Part shown: in pieces, positions 1-8,529 of the stretch
Layout of the letters: each line of letters starts with the position of its first letter
Numbering within the stretch: the stretch's first letter is position 1
Assembly (NCBI GenBank): GCA_050331475.1
Contig: JBHJGU010000141.1
Coordinates: 1-35,462 of the forward strand
Direction of reading: 5' to 3'
Origin: JBHJGU01 sp050331475
GTDB lineage: Bacteria > Pseudomonadota > Alphaproteobacteria > Caulobacterales > Maricaulaceae
Length of the DNA stretch: 35,462 bases
Made by a program: the position numbers and the translations under genes
Notes under the pieces: model-generated
Databases searched by the model: none
The model's input: the letters and a program-made list of their open reading frames with translations, nothing else
Told to the model about the DNA's origin: nothing

Positions 1-461
<461 letters not shown>

Positions 462-489
462 TCCCGCCTAAACTTGAACGTCTGCAATG

Positions 490-526
490 AACCCGGTGCG
501 GAGACCCTTCCGCGCCGGGTTTTTTG
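490..526 (+). terminator. Rho-independent terminator after the OmpA-family gene
   Basis: A 12-bp stem (490-501 with 510-521) pairs AACCCGGTGCGG with CCGCGCCGGGTT. All pairs are Watson-Crick except one G-U wobble. The loop is 8 nt and a run of six T follows (520-525). This is the clearest intrinsic terminator in the window and it separates the OmpA-family gene from the next operon. Confidence 0.9.
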
Positions 527-630
527 TTGGGCGTCTTGGGCGGCTGATCGCCGGTTCGTCGATCCAGCGCTTGCGACGATAGCGGCGCGCCGAGAGCCGC
601 GCTAAGCTATCCTCAGTGTCGGAGGAACCC

Positions 631-1920
631 ATGAGCAAACCGGACAAACCCTATCGGAAGCGCGAGATCGCCGGCCGGCCCTTGCGGCCTGAAAGCCTCG
701 TGATGGGCTATGGTTATGACCCGCGCCTGTCCGAAGGTGCGATTAAGCCGCCAATTTTTCAGACCTCGACGTTTGCGTTTAAGTCCGCTGAACACGGTGC
801 GGCGTATTTCGCGCGCTCCGTTGGTCACGCCTCGGACGAGACGATCGAAGACGCCGGTTTGGCGTATTCGCGGATCAACAATCCGAACCTGGAGGTTCTG
901 GAGGATCGGCTAACGCTCTATGACGGCTCCGAAGAGGCGTTGGGCTTCTCCTCGGGCATGGGCGCGATCACCACAGCGATCCTGGCGTTTGCGGAAGCGG
1001 GTTCGGTGGTGCTCCATTCCAGCCCGCTTTATGGCGCCACCGAAACCTTCATTCGCAACCAATTGCCGAAATATGGCGTGCAAACGGTGGAGTTTTTCGC
1101 CAGCGCGCCAGAGGATGAGATCCGCGCCGCGGTCGAGCAAGCGCGCCGATTGGGTCCCATTGCCCTGATTTACACCGAGACGCCGGCTAATCCGACGAAC
1201 GACCTCGTGGACCTTGACCTGATCGCTCAGATCGCGCGCTACGTGGGCGACCGACAAGACACCAAACCACCGGTGATGACGGACAACACTTTTCTAGGTC
1301 CGATCGGCCAACAGCCTTTGCGCAATGGCGTCGATATCGGGCTCTACTCGCTGACCAAATATGTCGGTGGCCATTCTGATTTGGTGGCCGGCGGCGCGGT
1401 GGGCTCCTCCGACTTGATGGCCCGGGTGCGCAAGCTGCGCACCGCCTTGGGCACCACGCCGGACCCGCACACGTGCTGGCTGCTGATGCGCTCGCTCGAG
1501 ACGGTGAAGTTGCGCATGGAGGCGGCCGCCGAGGGCGCGCGCGCCTGTGCGGAGTTTCTGCAAAACCATCCCAAGGTCGAGCGGGTGCGCTATCTCGGCT
1601 TTCTTGAGCCCGGCGGTCGGGACGCGGACGTGTTCGCGCGGCAATGTCTGAATGCGGGGTCGACCTTCGCTTTTGACCTGAAAGATGGACAGCCGGCGGC
1701 CTTCCGCATGCTCAACGCGGTGCAATTGATCAAATTGGCGGTCAGCCTGGGCGGGACCGAAAGCCTAATGTGCCATCCCGGCTCGACCACCCATCGCGGC
1801 GTATCCGACGAGTTACAGGCGCGGTTGGGCTTCCACCCAGGTTTGATTCGATTTTCTGTCGGCATCGAGCACCCCGATGATTTGATTGCCGATCTGGATC
1901 AGGCGTTGGAGCACGCGTGA
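631..1920 (+). CDS. Cystathionine gamma-synthase-family PLP enzyme
   Basis: This is a PLP-dependent enzyme of the Cys/Met metabolism family (cystathionine gamma-synthase, gamma-lyase and methionine gamma-lyase), 429 aa. The Schiff-base lysine is K243 in SLTKYVGGHSD, with the usual VAGG after it. Upstream lie the SSGMGAI cofactor loop and the Y-S-R-NP segment, and near the C-terminus SLGGTESLMCHPGSTTH, all family hallmarks. I chose the ATG at 631 because GGAGG sits 5 nt before it; an upstream GTG at 616 has no such site. The protein is somewhat longer than the typical 380-400 aa, mainly through its N-terminus. It is the first gene of the arginine catabolic operon and overlaps the M20 gene by 4 nt. 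Its substrate cannot be read from sequence. It is not an aminotransferase family member, so it is unlikely simply to replace AstC. Confidence 0.85.
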   Translation: MSKPDKPYRKREIAGRPLRPESLVMGYGYDPRLSEGAIKPPIFQTSTFAFKSAEHGAAYFARSVGHASDETIEDAGLAYSRINNPNLEVLEDRLTLYDGSEEALGFSSGMGAITTAILAFAEAGSVVLHSSPLYGATETFIRNQLPKYGVQTVEFFASAPEDEIRAAVEQARRLGPIALIYTETPANPTNDLVDLDLIAQIARYVGDRQDTKPPVMTDNTFLGPIGQQPLRNGVDIGLYSLTKYVGGHSDLVAGGAVGSSDLMARVRKLRTALGTTPDPHTCWLLMRSLETVKLRMEAAAEGARACAEFLQNHPKVERVRYLGFLEPGGRDADVFARQCLNAGSTFAFDLKDGQPAAFRMLNAVQLIKLAVSLGGTESLMCHPGSTTHRGVSDELQARLGFHPGLIRFSVGIEHPDDLIADLDQALEHA

Positions 1921-3194
1921 ACGCAAACAAGGCTCTCGCGTTTTCGCTCACCGTCTCCGACCGGGCGGTGTTGGAGCAGGCAGCGCAGGACGGCGAGGCG
2001 GCGGTTCCCACGGTGCAGGACTGGGCGGAGATCAACTCCGGGTCGTGGAACGCCGATGGTCTGGAGCGGATGCGCGCGGTTTTGGCGGACGCGTTCGGCG
2101 AAGTCGGCGGGACCGGGGACGCCGTCGATTTGGCGCCTTCCGAAAGCGTGGCCCCAAACGGCGAAAAACAGCGCTTCGCGCATCCTCCCGCGATCCGCGT
2201 GCGCCAACGCCCTGACGCGCCGATCCAGATCCTGCTCACCGGCCACCACGACACGGTCTTCCCGCCCGGCTGCGGTTTTGAGAGCTGTCGGTGGCTCGAT
2301 GAGGATCGGCTCAATGGTCCGGGCGTGGCGGACATGAAGAGCGGTTTATTGGTGATGCGCGCGGGCCTGTTGGCCTTAGAGCGCTCGGAGCGCGCGGCCG
2401 AAGTGGGTTGGACCATATTGATTAGCCCCGATGAAGAAGTGGGCTCGTTGGGCTCGGGTCCCGTCTTAGCCGAACATGCGCGAAAGGCGCATTTGGGGCT
2501 GACCTATGAGCCGGCTTTGGCGGATGGGTCGCTCGCCGGCGCGCGCAAAGGCTCGGGCAATTTCACTGTGATTGTTCGCGGACGCTCCGCCCATGCGGGA
2601 CGGGAGCCGGAAAAGGGCCGCAACGCGGTACTCGCCGCCGCCCGGCTGGCCCAGCGCATCGCCGAGCTGAACGGCGCAAGGCCAGGGCTGAGCTGTAACA
2701 TCGCCAAGATCGAGGGCGGGGGCGCTTGTAATGTGGTTCCCGACTTGGCGCTGGTGCAGTTCAATGTGCGCCTCGCCGGGCCGGACGACCAAACCGTCGT
2801 CAGCGATCATTTGGACGCGGTGATGGCGGAAATCGCGGCCGCCACGGAATGCGCGATCGAGCTGACCGGCGGGGTCACCCGGCCGCCCAAACCCATGGCG
2901 CCGGCCAACCGGGCGGTGTTTGACGCCGTTGCGCGCGCGGGCGCGACGCTGGGCCAGTCGATCCGATGGTCGGACACAGGCGGGGTGTGCGAGGGCAATA
3001 ATTTGTGGGCTGCGGGCTGTCCTAATGTGGACACGCTGGGCGTGCGCGGTCAATTCATCCATTCCGCCGACGAAGTGGCTTTCCGGTCGAGCTTCGCCGA
3101 ACGCGCCCAACTCTCCGCCCTGATATTGTTGAAGATCGCGGAGGGCGCCATTGACGCCCGCGCCATTCGCAAGCTTGTGGAGACGGCGGCGTGA
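1917..3194 (+). CDS. M20-family zinc hydrolase, possible succinylglutamate desuccinylase substitute
   Basis: This is a di-zinc hydrolase of peptidase family M20 (carboxypeptidase G2, ArgE, DapE), 425 aa. The metal ligands are visible: H110 in GHHDTV, D139 in GVADMKSG, E174 in PDEEVGS, E198 in TYEPAL and H382 in QFIHSADE; E173 would be the catalytic base. From memory, the carboxypeptidase G2 ligands are spaced almost identically, and that enzyme removes glutamate from N-acyl-glutamates. The gene sits between the PLP enzyme and astA, with GTGA overlaps on both sides, inside an ast operon that lacks an M14-type AstE. I therefore infer that it may hydrolyse N-succinylglutamate to glutamate and succinate. 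No signal peptide is seen, which suggests a cytoplasmic enzyme. The family call is firm; the substrate is inference. Confidence 0.85.
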   Translation: MNANKALAFSLTVSDRAVLEQAAQDGEAAVPTVQDWAEINSGSWNADGLERMRAVLADAFGEVGGTGDAVDLAPSESVAPNGEKQRFAHPPAIRVRQRPDAPIQILLTGHHDTVFPPGCGFESCRWLDEDRLNGPGVADMKSGLLVMRAGLLALERSERAAEVGWTILISPDEEVGSLGSGPVLAEHARKAHLGLTYEPALADGSLAGARKGSGNFTVIVRGRSAHAGREPEKGRNAVLAAARLAQRIAELNGARPGLSCNIAKIEGGGACNVVPDLALVQFNVRLAGPDDQTVVSDHLDAVMAEIAAATECAIELTGGVTRPPKPMAPANRAVFDAVARAGATLGQSIRWSDTGGVCEGNNLWAAGCPNVDTLGVRGQFIHSADEVAFRSSFAERAQLSALILLKIAEGAIDARAIRKLVETAA

Positions 3195-4240
3195 TCATCG
3201 TTCGGCCCGCTAAAGCGCGCGATTTGGAGGCGCTCTCCGAACTCGCCCGCCTCTCGGGATCGGGCTTCACCAGCCTGCCCACGGACGAGGAGAGCCTCGC
3301 CCGGCGCGTTGCGTTATCTCAGGACAGCTTCTCCAAACCGGTCACAGCACCGGGGGACGAGACTTATCTGCTGATGCTGGAGGATTTGACCGACGGGGCG
3401 GTGATCGGAACCTCTGCGGTCAAAGCCTGCGTCGGACGGAAAAAGCCGTTCTTTAACTTCAAGCTCTTCTCGATCACCCAAGTGTCCGCGGCCGTGCAAC
3501 AGGCGCTCGATCCCCATCGGGAGCCCTTTGACATGGACGTCATGGTGTTGGTGAACGAATTCGCCGGCTGCGCGGAGGTGGGCACCCTGTTTGTCCGGCC
3601 TGAGCGGCGGGGGGGCGGCGCGGGCCGGCTCGCCGCCCAATCGCGCTACCTCTTTATGGCGGGCGCGCCGGAACGGTTTGGCCGCACGGTTCTGGCGGAG
3701 CTGCGCGGGCGGGTCAGCCCGGACGGGCATTCGCCGTTCTGGGAGCATTTGGGGCGGAAATTCTTCCGCATGGACTTTGATGACGCGGATTTCCTCAGCG
3801 GGGTGACCAACAACCAGTTCATCCTCGACCTTATGCCGAAATACCCGATTTACGTGGATTTGCTGCCTGACGAGGCTCAAGCGGTGATCGGCCAAGTCCA
3901 CCCCGAGGGCGAACGCGCCCGCGATCTGCTGCTTGCTGAGGGATTTCGCTATAACCGCGCCATCGACATTTTCGACGGCGGGCCGGTGGTCTCAGCGCCG
4001 CTCAGCGACATCGGCACGGTGCGCGATTCGGCCTTGCTGCAAGCGGAAGTCGGGGAGCCGGACCCTGGGGCCCGGGCGCTGATCTCCAACAATCGGCTGG
4101 CGGGGTTTCGCGCCACCGCCGTGCGCGCGGCGGCTACCGACACGGCCGTCATTGCGCCCGCCGCCGTTTGGTCGGCCTTAGACGTAGGGCCGGGGGACAC
4201 GGTCCGAGTTTGGCTTAGGGAGGATCGTCATGACGGATAA
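3191..4240 (+). CDS. astA: Arginine N-succinyltransferase
   Basis: AstA transfers the succinyl group from succinyl-CoA to arginine, the first step of the arginine succinyltransferase (AST) pathway. The protein has 349 aa, the normal length. Family segments seen are the N-terminal IIVRPAKARDLEAL, SGSGFTSLP, LFVRPERRGGGAGRLAAQSR (the CoA-binding region of this GNAT-like fold), WEHLGRKFFRMDF and KYPIYVDLLPDEAQAVIGQV. The start is a GTG that overlaps the TGA of the M20 gene by 4 nt. The end overlaps astD by 11 nt, and a GGGAGG at 4218-4223 inside astA serves the astD start. The position in a hydrolase-astA-astD-astB string leaves little doubt about its role. Confidence 0.95.
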   Translation: MIIVRPAKARDLEALSELARLSGSGFTSLPTDEESLARRVALSQDSFSKPVTAPGDETYLLMLEDLTDGAVIGTSAVKACVGRKKPFFNFKLFSITQVSAAVQQALDPHREPFDMDVMVLVNEFAGCAEVGTLFVRPERRGGGAGRLAAQSRYLFMAGAPERFGRTVLAELRGRVSPDGHSPFWEHLGRKFFRMDFDDADFLSGVTNNQFILDLMPKYPIYVDLLPDEAQAVIGQVHPEGERARDLLLAEGFRYNRAIDIFDGGPVVSAPLSDIGTVRDSALLQAEVGEPDPGARALISNNRLAGFRATAVRAAATDTAVIAPAAVWSALDVGPGDTVRVWLREDRHDG

Positions 4241-5681
4241 GGGCGGCGCGTTTATCGCCAATGACTGGCGCGAGGGCCAGGGCGCGTTGCTGCCCGCGCC
4301 CTATGAGGGCGGCGCGGGCCTTCGGGGCGCGACCGCGGACGACGTGGCCGAAGCCTTCGCCGCCGCCCGCGAGGCGTTTCCGGGCTGGGCGCGAACGCCT
4401 CTGGCGGAGCGCGTCGACAGCCTAAACCGGTTCAAAGCGATCCTGGAGGCGCGCAAAGCCGATCTGGCGCGGTTGATCAGCGAAGAGACCGGCAAGCCCT
4501 TATGGGAGGGTGAGGCCGAAGCCGGCGCGATGATCGGTAAAATCGGTTTGTCGATACAAGCTTACGATGCGCGCACCGGCGAGACGACCCTGGAAACCGC
4601 GTTTGGCGCGGCCCGGCTAAGCCACCGCCCCCATGGGGTCATGCTGGTGTTGGGGCCCTATAACTTCCCCGGTCATTTGCCCAATGGCCACATCGCGCCC
4701 GCGCTACTGGCGGGCAACACCGTGGTGTTCAAACCCTCCGAATTCACCCCGCGCACCGGGGCGGCGTTGGTCGACGCGCTCGCGGCTACGGACTTGCCCT
4801 CTGGCGTGGTCAATTTGGTTCAAGGCGGGCGGGAGATTGGCCAGGCCGCCGTGAGCGACGCCCGTGTGGACGGGGTGTTGTTCACGGGCTCCGCGGCCGC
4901 TGGCGCCGCGATCCACAAGGCGTTTGGCGGCCGGCCCGAGGTGATCCTGGCGTTGGAGATGGTTGGCAATAATCCGCTCCTGGTTTGGGACGCTGAAGAC
5001 GCCCAAGCGGCCGCCCGGTTAGCTTTGCATTCGGCTTATGTGACCGCGGGACAGCGGTGTTCCTGTGCGCGCCGGCTGATTGTGGCCGAAGGTGCGGCTG
5101 GGGATGCGGTGGTCGAGGCGCTGGCGGCGGATATCCAAACGGTGCAGGTCGGGGCTTGGGACGCCCAGCCTGCGCCGTTTATCGGCCGGCTGATCAACGC
5201 CGACGCCGCCGAGCGGGTGCTTGCCGCCCAAGCCGATCGCCTGGCGCGGGGCGGCCGGGCGATCCGTCTTGCCCAACCGCTCGCCCTTGGACCGGCGTTT
5301 TTGAGCCCCGGCTTGATCGACGTCACCGGCGTTGAAACCCCCGATGAAGAGGTGTTTGGCCCGCTTTTACACGTGCTTCGCACGCCCAGTTTCGAGGCCG
5401 GGCTTGAGGCGGCCAACGCCACGCGCTTTGGCCTCGCCGCGGGCTTGATCAGCGACGATCCGGGCTTGTGGGTGCGGTTTCAGGCCGAAATTCGCGCGGG
5501 CGTGGTGAATTGGAACCGACCCACGACGGGGGCGTCCTCCGCACTGCCCTTTGGCGGCCCCGGCGCGTCGGGCAATGCGCGACCTAGCGCCTATTACGCC
5601 GCAGATTATTGCGCCTGGCCCATGGCGATGCAGACTGCAGAACGCCCCCAACGCTTAGGCGGGCCGGGGCTCGCCCCTTGA
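4230..5681 (+). CDS. astD: N-succinylglutamate 5-semialdehyde dehydrogenase
   Basis: AstD oxidises N-succinylglutamate semialdehyde to N-succinylglutamate with NAD, the fourth step of the AST pathway. At 483 aa it is the usual length for this aldehyde dehydrogenase subfamily. The catalytic cysteine is C277 in AGQRCSCARR and the general base is E243 in LALEMVGNN. The NAD-binding segment VLFTGSAAAGAAIHKAF and the substrate-channel motif VNWNRPTTGASSALPFGG are present. The ATG at 4230 is preceded by GGGAGG within the end of astA. The stop overlaps a TTG start of astB by 4 nt. No key residue is missing. Confidence 0.95.
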   Translation: MTDKGGAFIANDWREGQGALLPAPYEGGAGLRGATADDVAEAFAAAREAFPGWARTPLAERVDSLNRFKAILEARKADLARLISEETGKPLWEGEAEAGAMIGKIGLSIQAYDARTGETTLETAFGAARLSHRPHGVMLVLGPYNFPGHLPNGHIAPALLAGNTVVFKPSEFTPRTGAALVDALAATDLPSGVVNLVQGGREIGQAAVSDARVDGVLFTGSAAAGAAIHKAFGGRPEVILALEMVGNNPLLVWDAEDAQAAARLALHSAYVTAGQRCSCARRLIVAEGAAGDAVVEALAADIQTVQVGAWDAQPAPFIGRLINADAAERVLAAQADRLARGGRAIRLAQPLALGPAFLSPGLIDVTGVETPDEEVFGPLLHVLRTPSFEAGLEAANATRFGLAAGLISDDPGLWVRFQAEIRAGVVNWNRPTTGASSALPFGGPGASGNARPSAYYAADYCAWPMAMQTAERPQRLGGPGLAP

Positions 5682-7012
5682 CGGCGGTCGAAGTCAATTA
5701 TGACGGCCTGATCGGGCCGACCCATAATTATGGCGGTCTAGCCTTTGGCAATCTCGCCAGCGCGCGCAATCAAGGCGCGCTCGCCCATCCGCGCGCCGCG
5801 GCCTTGCAAGGGCTCGCCAAAATGCGCGCCCTCATGGACCAAGGCTTGGTCCAAGGCGTGTTGCCGCCCCATGAGCGGCCCAGCTTGGCGTTCCTGCGCG
5901 AGGTGGGGTTCACAGGACCCGACGCCCAGGTCTGGGCGGACGCGTGGACGCAAGCGCCAGGGCTCGCGAAAGCGGCTTGTTCGGCCTCGGCCATGTGGAC
6001 GGCGAACGCCGCGACCGTCAGCCCGAGCGCGGATACCGCTGAGGGGCGGCTGCACCTCACCCCAGCCAATTTAGTGAGCCATCTGCACCGCTCGCTGGAG
6101 GCGACCCAGACCACACGGGCTCTGCGCACGGCGCTGCCCTTCGCCGAGGTTCACGACCCCTTGCCTCGCCAAGCGGTTTTCGCCGATGAGGGTGCGGCCA
6201 ACCACATCCGGCTATGCGCGGAGTTCGGCGCGCCGGGGGTCGAGGTCTTCGTCTATGGCCAAGCCGCGGGGCGGGACAGCGGTCCCCGTCGGTTCGCCGC
6301 GCGCCAGACGTTGGAGGCCTGCCAAGCGATTGCGCGCCGACACGGGCTTGACCCCAAGCACACCGTCTTCGCCCGCCAGAGCCCGGAGGCCATCGACGCG
6401 GGCGCGTTCCATAATGATGTGGTCAGCGTCGGCACGCTGGACACCGTGTTCTTCCATGAGCGCGCGTTCGCCGACCCCCAAGCCGTGCGTGAAGCGATCC
6501 GAGAGGCGGCGGCGGGACTGTTTGAGCCGCGCTTTGTTGAAGTTCCAGACGCGGATGTGCCGCTCGCCGACGCGATCGGGTCTTACCTGTTCAACAGCCA
6601 GCTTTTGGCGATACCAGGGGCGGATCGGTTGACATTGCTCGCGCCCACAGAGACCCGGGACACTCCCTCAACGGCGGCCTATTGCGACGCGCTGGTCCAA
6701 GCTAATGGTCCAATCGGCGGCGTGGATTACGTCGATGTGCGCCAATCGATGAAGAACGGCGGCGGGCCGGCGTGTCTGCGCCTTCGGGTGGTGCTGACCA
6801 AGGCGGAGTTGGCCCAAGCCCATCCAGGGTTCCTGTTAACGCCTGCGCGCGCGGATGCGCTTGAGGCCTGGGTGAACCGCCATTATCGGGAGACATTGGC
6901 GCCAGAGGATTTGCGCGATCCCGCATTGATCGAGGAAACGCGCATGGCGCTCGATGCTCTTTGCGAGATTATGGAGCTGGGAGGGGGGTTTTACCCCTTC
7001 CAGCAGGACTAA
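5678..7012 (+). CDS. astB: N-succinylarginine dihydrolase
   Basis: AstB hydrolyses N-succinylarginine to N-succinylornithine, two ammonia and CO2, the second step of the AST pathway. The residues expected for the catalytic triad of this pentein-fold enzyme are C366 (GGGPACLRLRVVL), H245 (AFHNDVVSVG) and E171 (DEGAANHIRLC), within a few positions of the E. coli numbers as I remember them. I place the start at the TTG at 5678, which overlaps the astD stop as TTGA and gives LTAVEVNYDGLIGPTHNYGGL, matching the normal N-terminus and a normal 444 aa. An upstream ATG at 5609 would add residues with no family counterpart. The stop codon overlaps the stop of the convergent phhA gene by 4 nt, with no room for a terminator between them. 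Confidence 0.95.
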   Translation: MTAVEVNYDGLIGPTHNYGGLAFGNLASARNQGALAHPRAAALQGLAKMRALMDQGLVQGVLPPHERPSLAFLREVGFTGPDAQVWADAWTQAPGLAKAACSASAMWTANAATVSPSADTAEGRLHLTPANLVSHLHRSLEATQTTRALRTALPFAEVHDPLPRQAVFADEGAANHIRLCAEFGAPGVEVFVYGQAAGRDSGPRRFAARQTLEACQAIARRHGLDPKHTVFARQSPEAIDAGAFHNDVVSVGTLDTVFFHERAFADPQAVREAIREAAAGLFEPRFVEVPDADVPLADAIGSYLFNSQLLAIPGADRLTLLAPTETRDTPSTAAYCDALVQANGPIGGVDYVDVRQSMKNGGGPACLRLRVVLTKAELAQAHPGFLLTPARADALEAWVNRHYRETLAPEDLRDPALIEETRMALDALCEIMELGGGFYPFQQD

Positions 7013-7893
7013 ACCGGCTCGGCGTTGGCTTTGCGTCCGCCGGCGTTGGCGTAGGCCTGGTCGCCGCGTTGATAGACCTTATCTGCGTCGAGCACGTCCA
7101 CCGGCGTGTAATTGAAATCCGGCCCCAGCCGCTCGTAAAGCTCTTTAAAGTCGGTATCCACGGTGGCGTGGAACAGCTCGTCATAGCTGTCGATGACGAA
7201 ATAGCTCTGCTGGAAATCATCGATGCGGTAGTCGGTGCGCATCACCCGTTCTAGGTCGAAATGGATGCGGTTGGGTGAAGTCCCGCGCAAGGAAAAAATC
7301 GACTCCGTGCGCGACGAAACGATCCCCGCCCCGTAAATCCGCATCCCTTCCTTGGTGTTGATCAAGCCGAACTCCACCGTATACCAGTAAAGTGCCGCGA
7401 GCGCCTTCAGTCGATCAAAGCCCAATGACCGTAGACCACCCTCGCCATAGGCCTGCATGTAATCGGCGAAGACCGGTTGAGCGAGTAGCGGCACATGGCC
7501 GAACACATCGTGGAATACGTCGGGTTCTTGGATGTAATCGAGTTGATCGGGCTTGCGGATGAAATTGCCCGCCGGGAAGCGCTTATTCGCTAGATGTTCA
7601 AAGAAGATCGCATCAGGCACCAGGCACGGCACCGCCACCACGCGCCAGCCGGTGAGTTTTTCCAGTTCGTCGGAGATTGCCTCGAAATTCGGCACCCCGC
7701 CGCGGCCTAAATCCAACCGTTCCAGGCCGTCGATAAATTCCGGGGCCGCCAAACCGGGCAGCAGGTCGCACTGGCGCTTATAAAGCCGGTCCCATGTGGC
7801 GTGGTCTTCCGCCGTGTAGCGGTCCCATCCCTGGTCGATTGTGAAATCCGGCCCCGCATTGAGCGTGCGCGGATCGACGGCCGCTTCGCCCAT
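7009..7893 (-). CDS. phhA: Phenylalanine 4-hydroxylase
   Basis: This iron- and pterin-dependent monooxygenase converts phenylalanine to tyrosine. It has 294 aa, the compact bacterial single-domain form without the regulatory ACT domain. The iron ligands are H128 and H133 (VFHDVFGHVPLL) and E174 (YWYTVEFGL). The segment IYGAGIVSSRTESIFSL and a C-terminal PVDVLDADKVY are also typical. I chose the ATG at 7893 because AGGAG lies 8 nt before it; the longer frame to 7959 starts with residues that do not resemble the family. The 97 bases upstream, before hspQ, are AT-rich for this genome and contain a TATACT at about 7922-7927 that could be a -10 element, though I see no good -35. No pterin dehydratase (phhB) is adjacent. 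Confidence 0.95.
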   Translation of the reverse strand: MGEAAVDPRTLNAGPDFTIDQGWDRYTAEDHATWDRLYKRQCDLLPGLAAPEFIDGLERLDLGRGGVPNFEAISDELEKLTGWRVVAVPCLVPDAIFFEHLANKRFPAGNFIRKPDQLDYIQEPDVFHDVFGHVPLLAQPVFADYMQAYGEGGLRSLGFDRLKALAALYWYTVEFGLINTKEGMRIYGAGIVSSRTESIFSLRGTSPNRIHFDLERVMRTDYRIDDFQQSYFVIDSYDELFHATVDTDFKELYERLGPDFNYTPVDVLDADKVYQRGDQAYANAGGRKANAEPV

Positions 7894-7990
7894 CAATCTT
7901 TCTCCTAAACTGCGCCGCTTAAGTATACGCCTTTGATCCAAAAAAATTGTCTTAATCAACTCGATCAGCGAGAATTTATCCCGCGCGACG

Positions 7991-8359
7991 TCAGTTTATG
8001 GGCAAGGACCGCACGCGATAGGCCTGACCGTCAAAAGCGTCGAACACTTCGCCTAAATCCGGATGATTGACCGGTCCGCTTTCCGCGTCCGGCAGCAGGT
8101 TTTGTTCTGACACGTAAGCCGTGTAGGTGCTTTCCGCGTTTTCGGCGAGCAAATGGTAAAACGGTTGGTCCTTACTGGGGCGGATCGCCTCGGGGATCGA
8201 CATCCACCATTCCTCAGTGTTGTCGTATTCCGGGTCCACATCGATCACAACGCCGCGGAAGGGAAATAAGCGGTGGCGAACCACGTCGCCCAGCCCGAAC
8301 CGCGCTTCACGCGCAATCATGGGCGGGTCTGTCTCGGTGTGGGGGTCCAATGCGCTCAT
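7991..8359 (-). CDS. hspQ: Heat-shock protein HspQ
   Basis: HspQ is a small hemimethylated-DNA-binding-fold protein known in E. coli as a heat-induced specificity factor of the Lon protease. This 122-aa copy shows the core REARFGLGDVVRHRLFPFRG, VVIDVDPEYDN and FYHLLAENAESTYTAYVSEQNL, followed by the C-terminal acidic stretch common in alphaproteobacterial versions. The start is uncertain. The ATG at 8359 gives a 13-residue leader absent from E. coli HspQ, while an internal ATG at 8320 (MIAREARFG) aligns better with the usual N-terminus; neither has a strong ribosome site. The gene is divergent from ppx, across 170 bases that should hold both promoters. Confidence 0.9.
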   Translation of the reverse strand: MSALDPHTETDPPMIAREARFGLGDVVRHRLFPFRGVVIDVDPEYDNTEEWWMSIPEAIRPSKDQPFYHLLAENAESTYTAYVSEQNLLPDAESGPVNHPDLGEVFDAFDGQAYRVRSLPIN

Positions 8360-8529
8360 GAGAGAAAACTTAGAAACGCCTCGGGGTTTCGCAAGGCGCG
8401 CTTCCCACCGCGGCTCTGGCCCCCTAAACTCGCCATCAGATGAGAAACGAACCCAGGCTTGGCGCGGTTTGCGCGAGGTTTGGTGGAAGCGCGTGAGCCA
8501 TTTCGCGCGCCAGGTGAGGATTAACGGGC

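Noticed and set aside
5609..5677. Upstream ATG for astB giving a 467-aa protein
   Set aside because: The added 23 residues lie inside astD and have no counterpart in the AstB family; the TTG at 5678 gives the normal N-terminus and length.
8366..8400. Heat-shock (RpoH-type) promoter for hspQ on the minus strand
   Set aside because: A CTTG (8395-8392) with a CTAAG about 18 nt on is present, but the -10 matches the alphaproteobacterial consensus too poorly to call.
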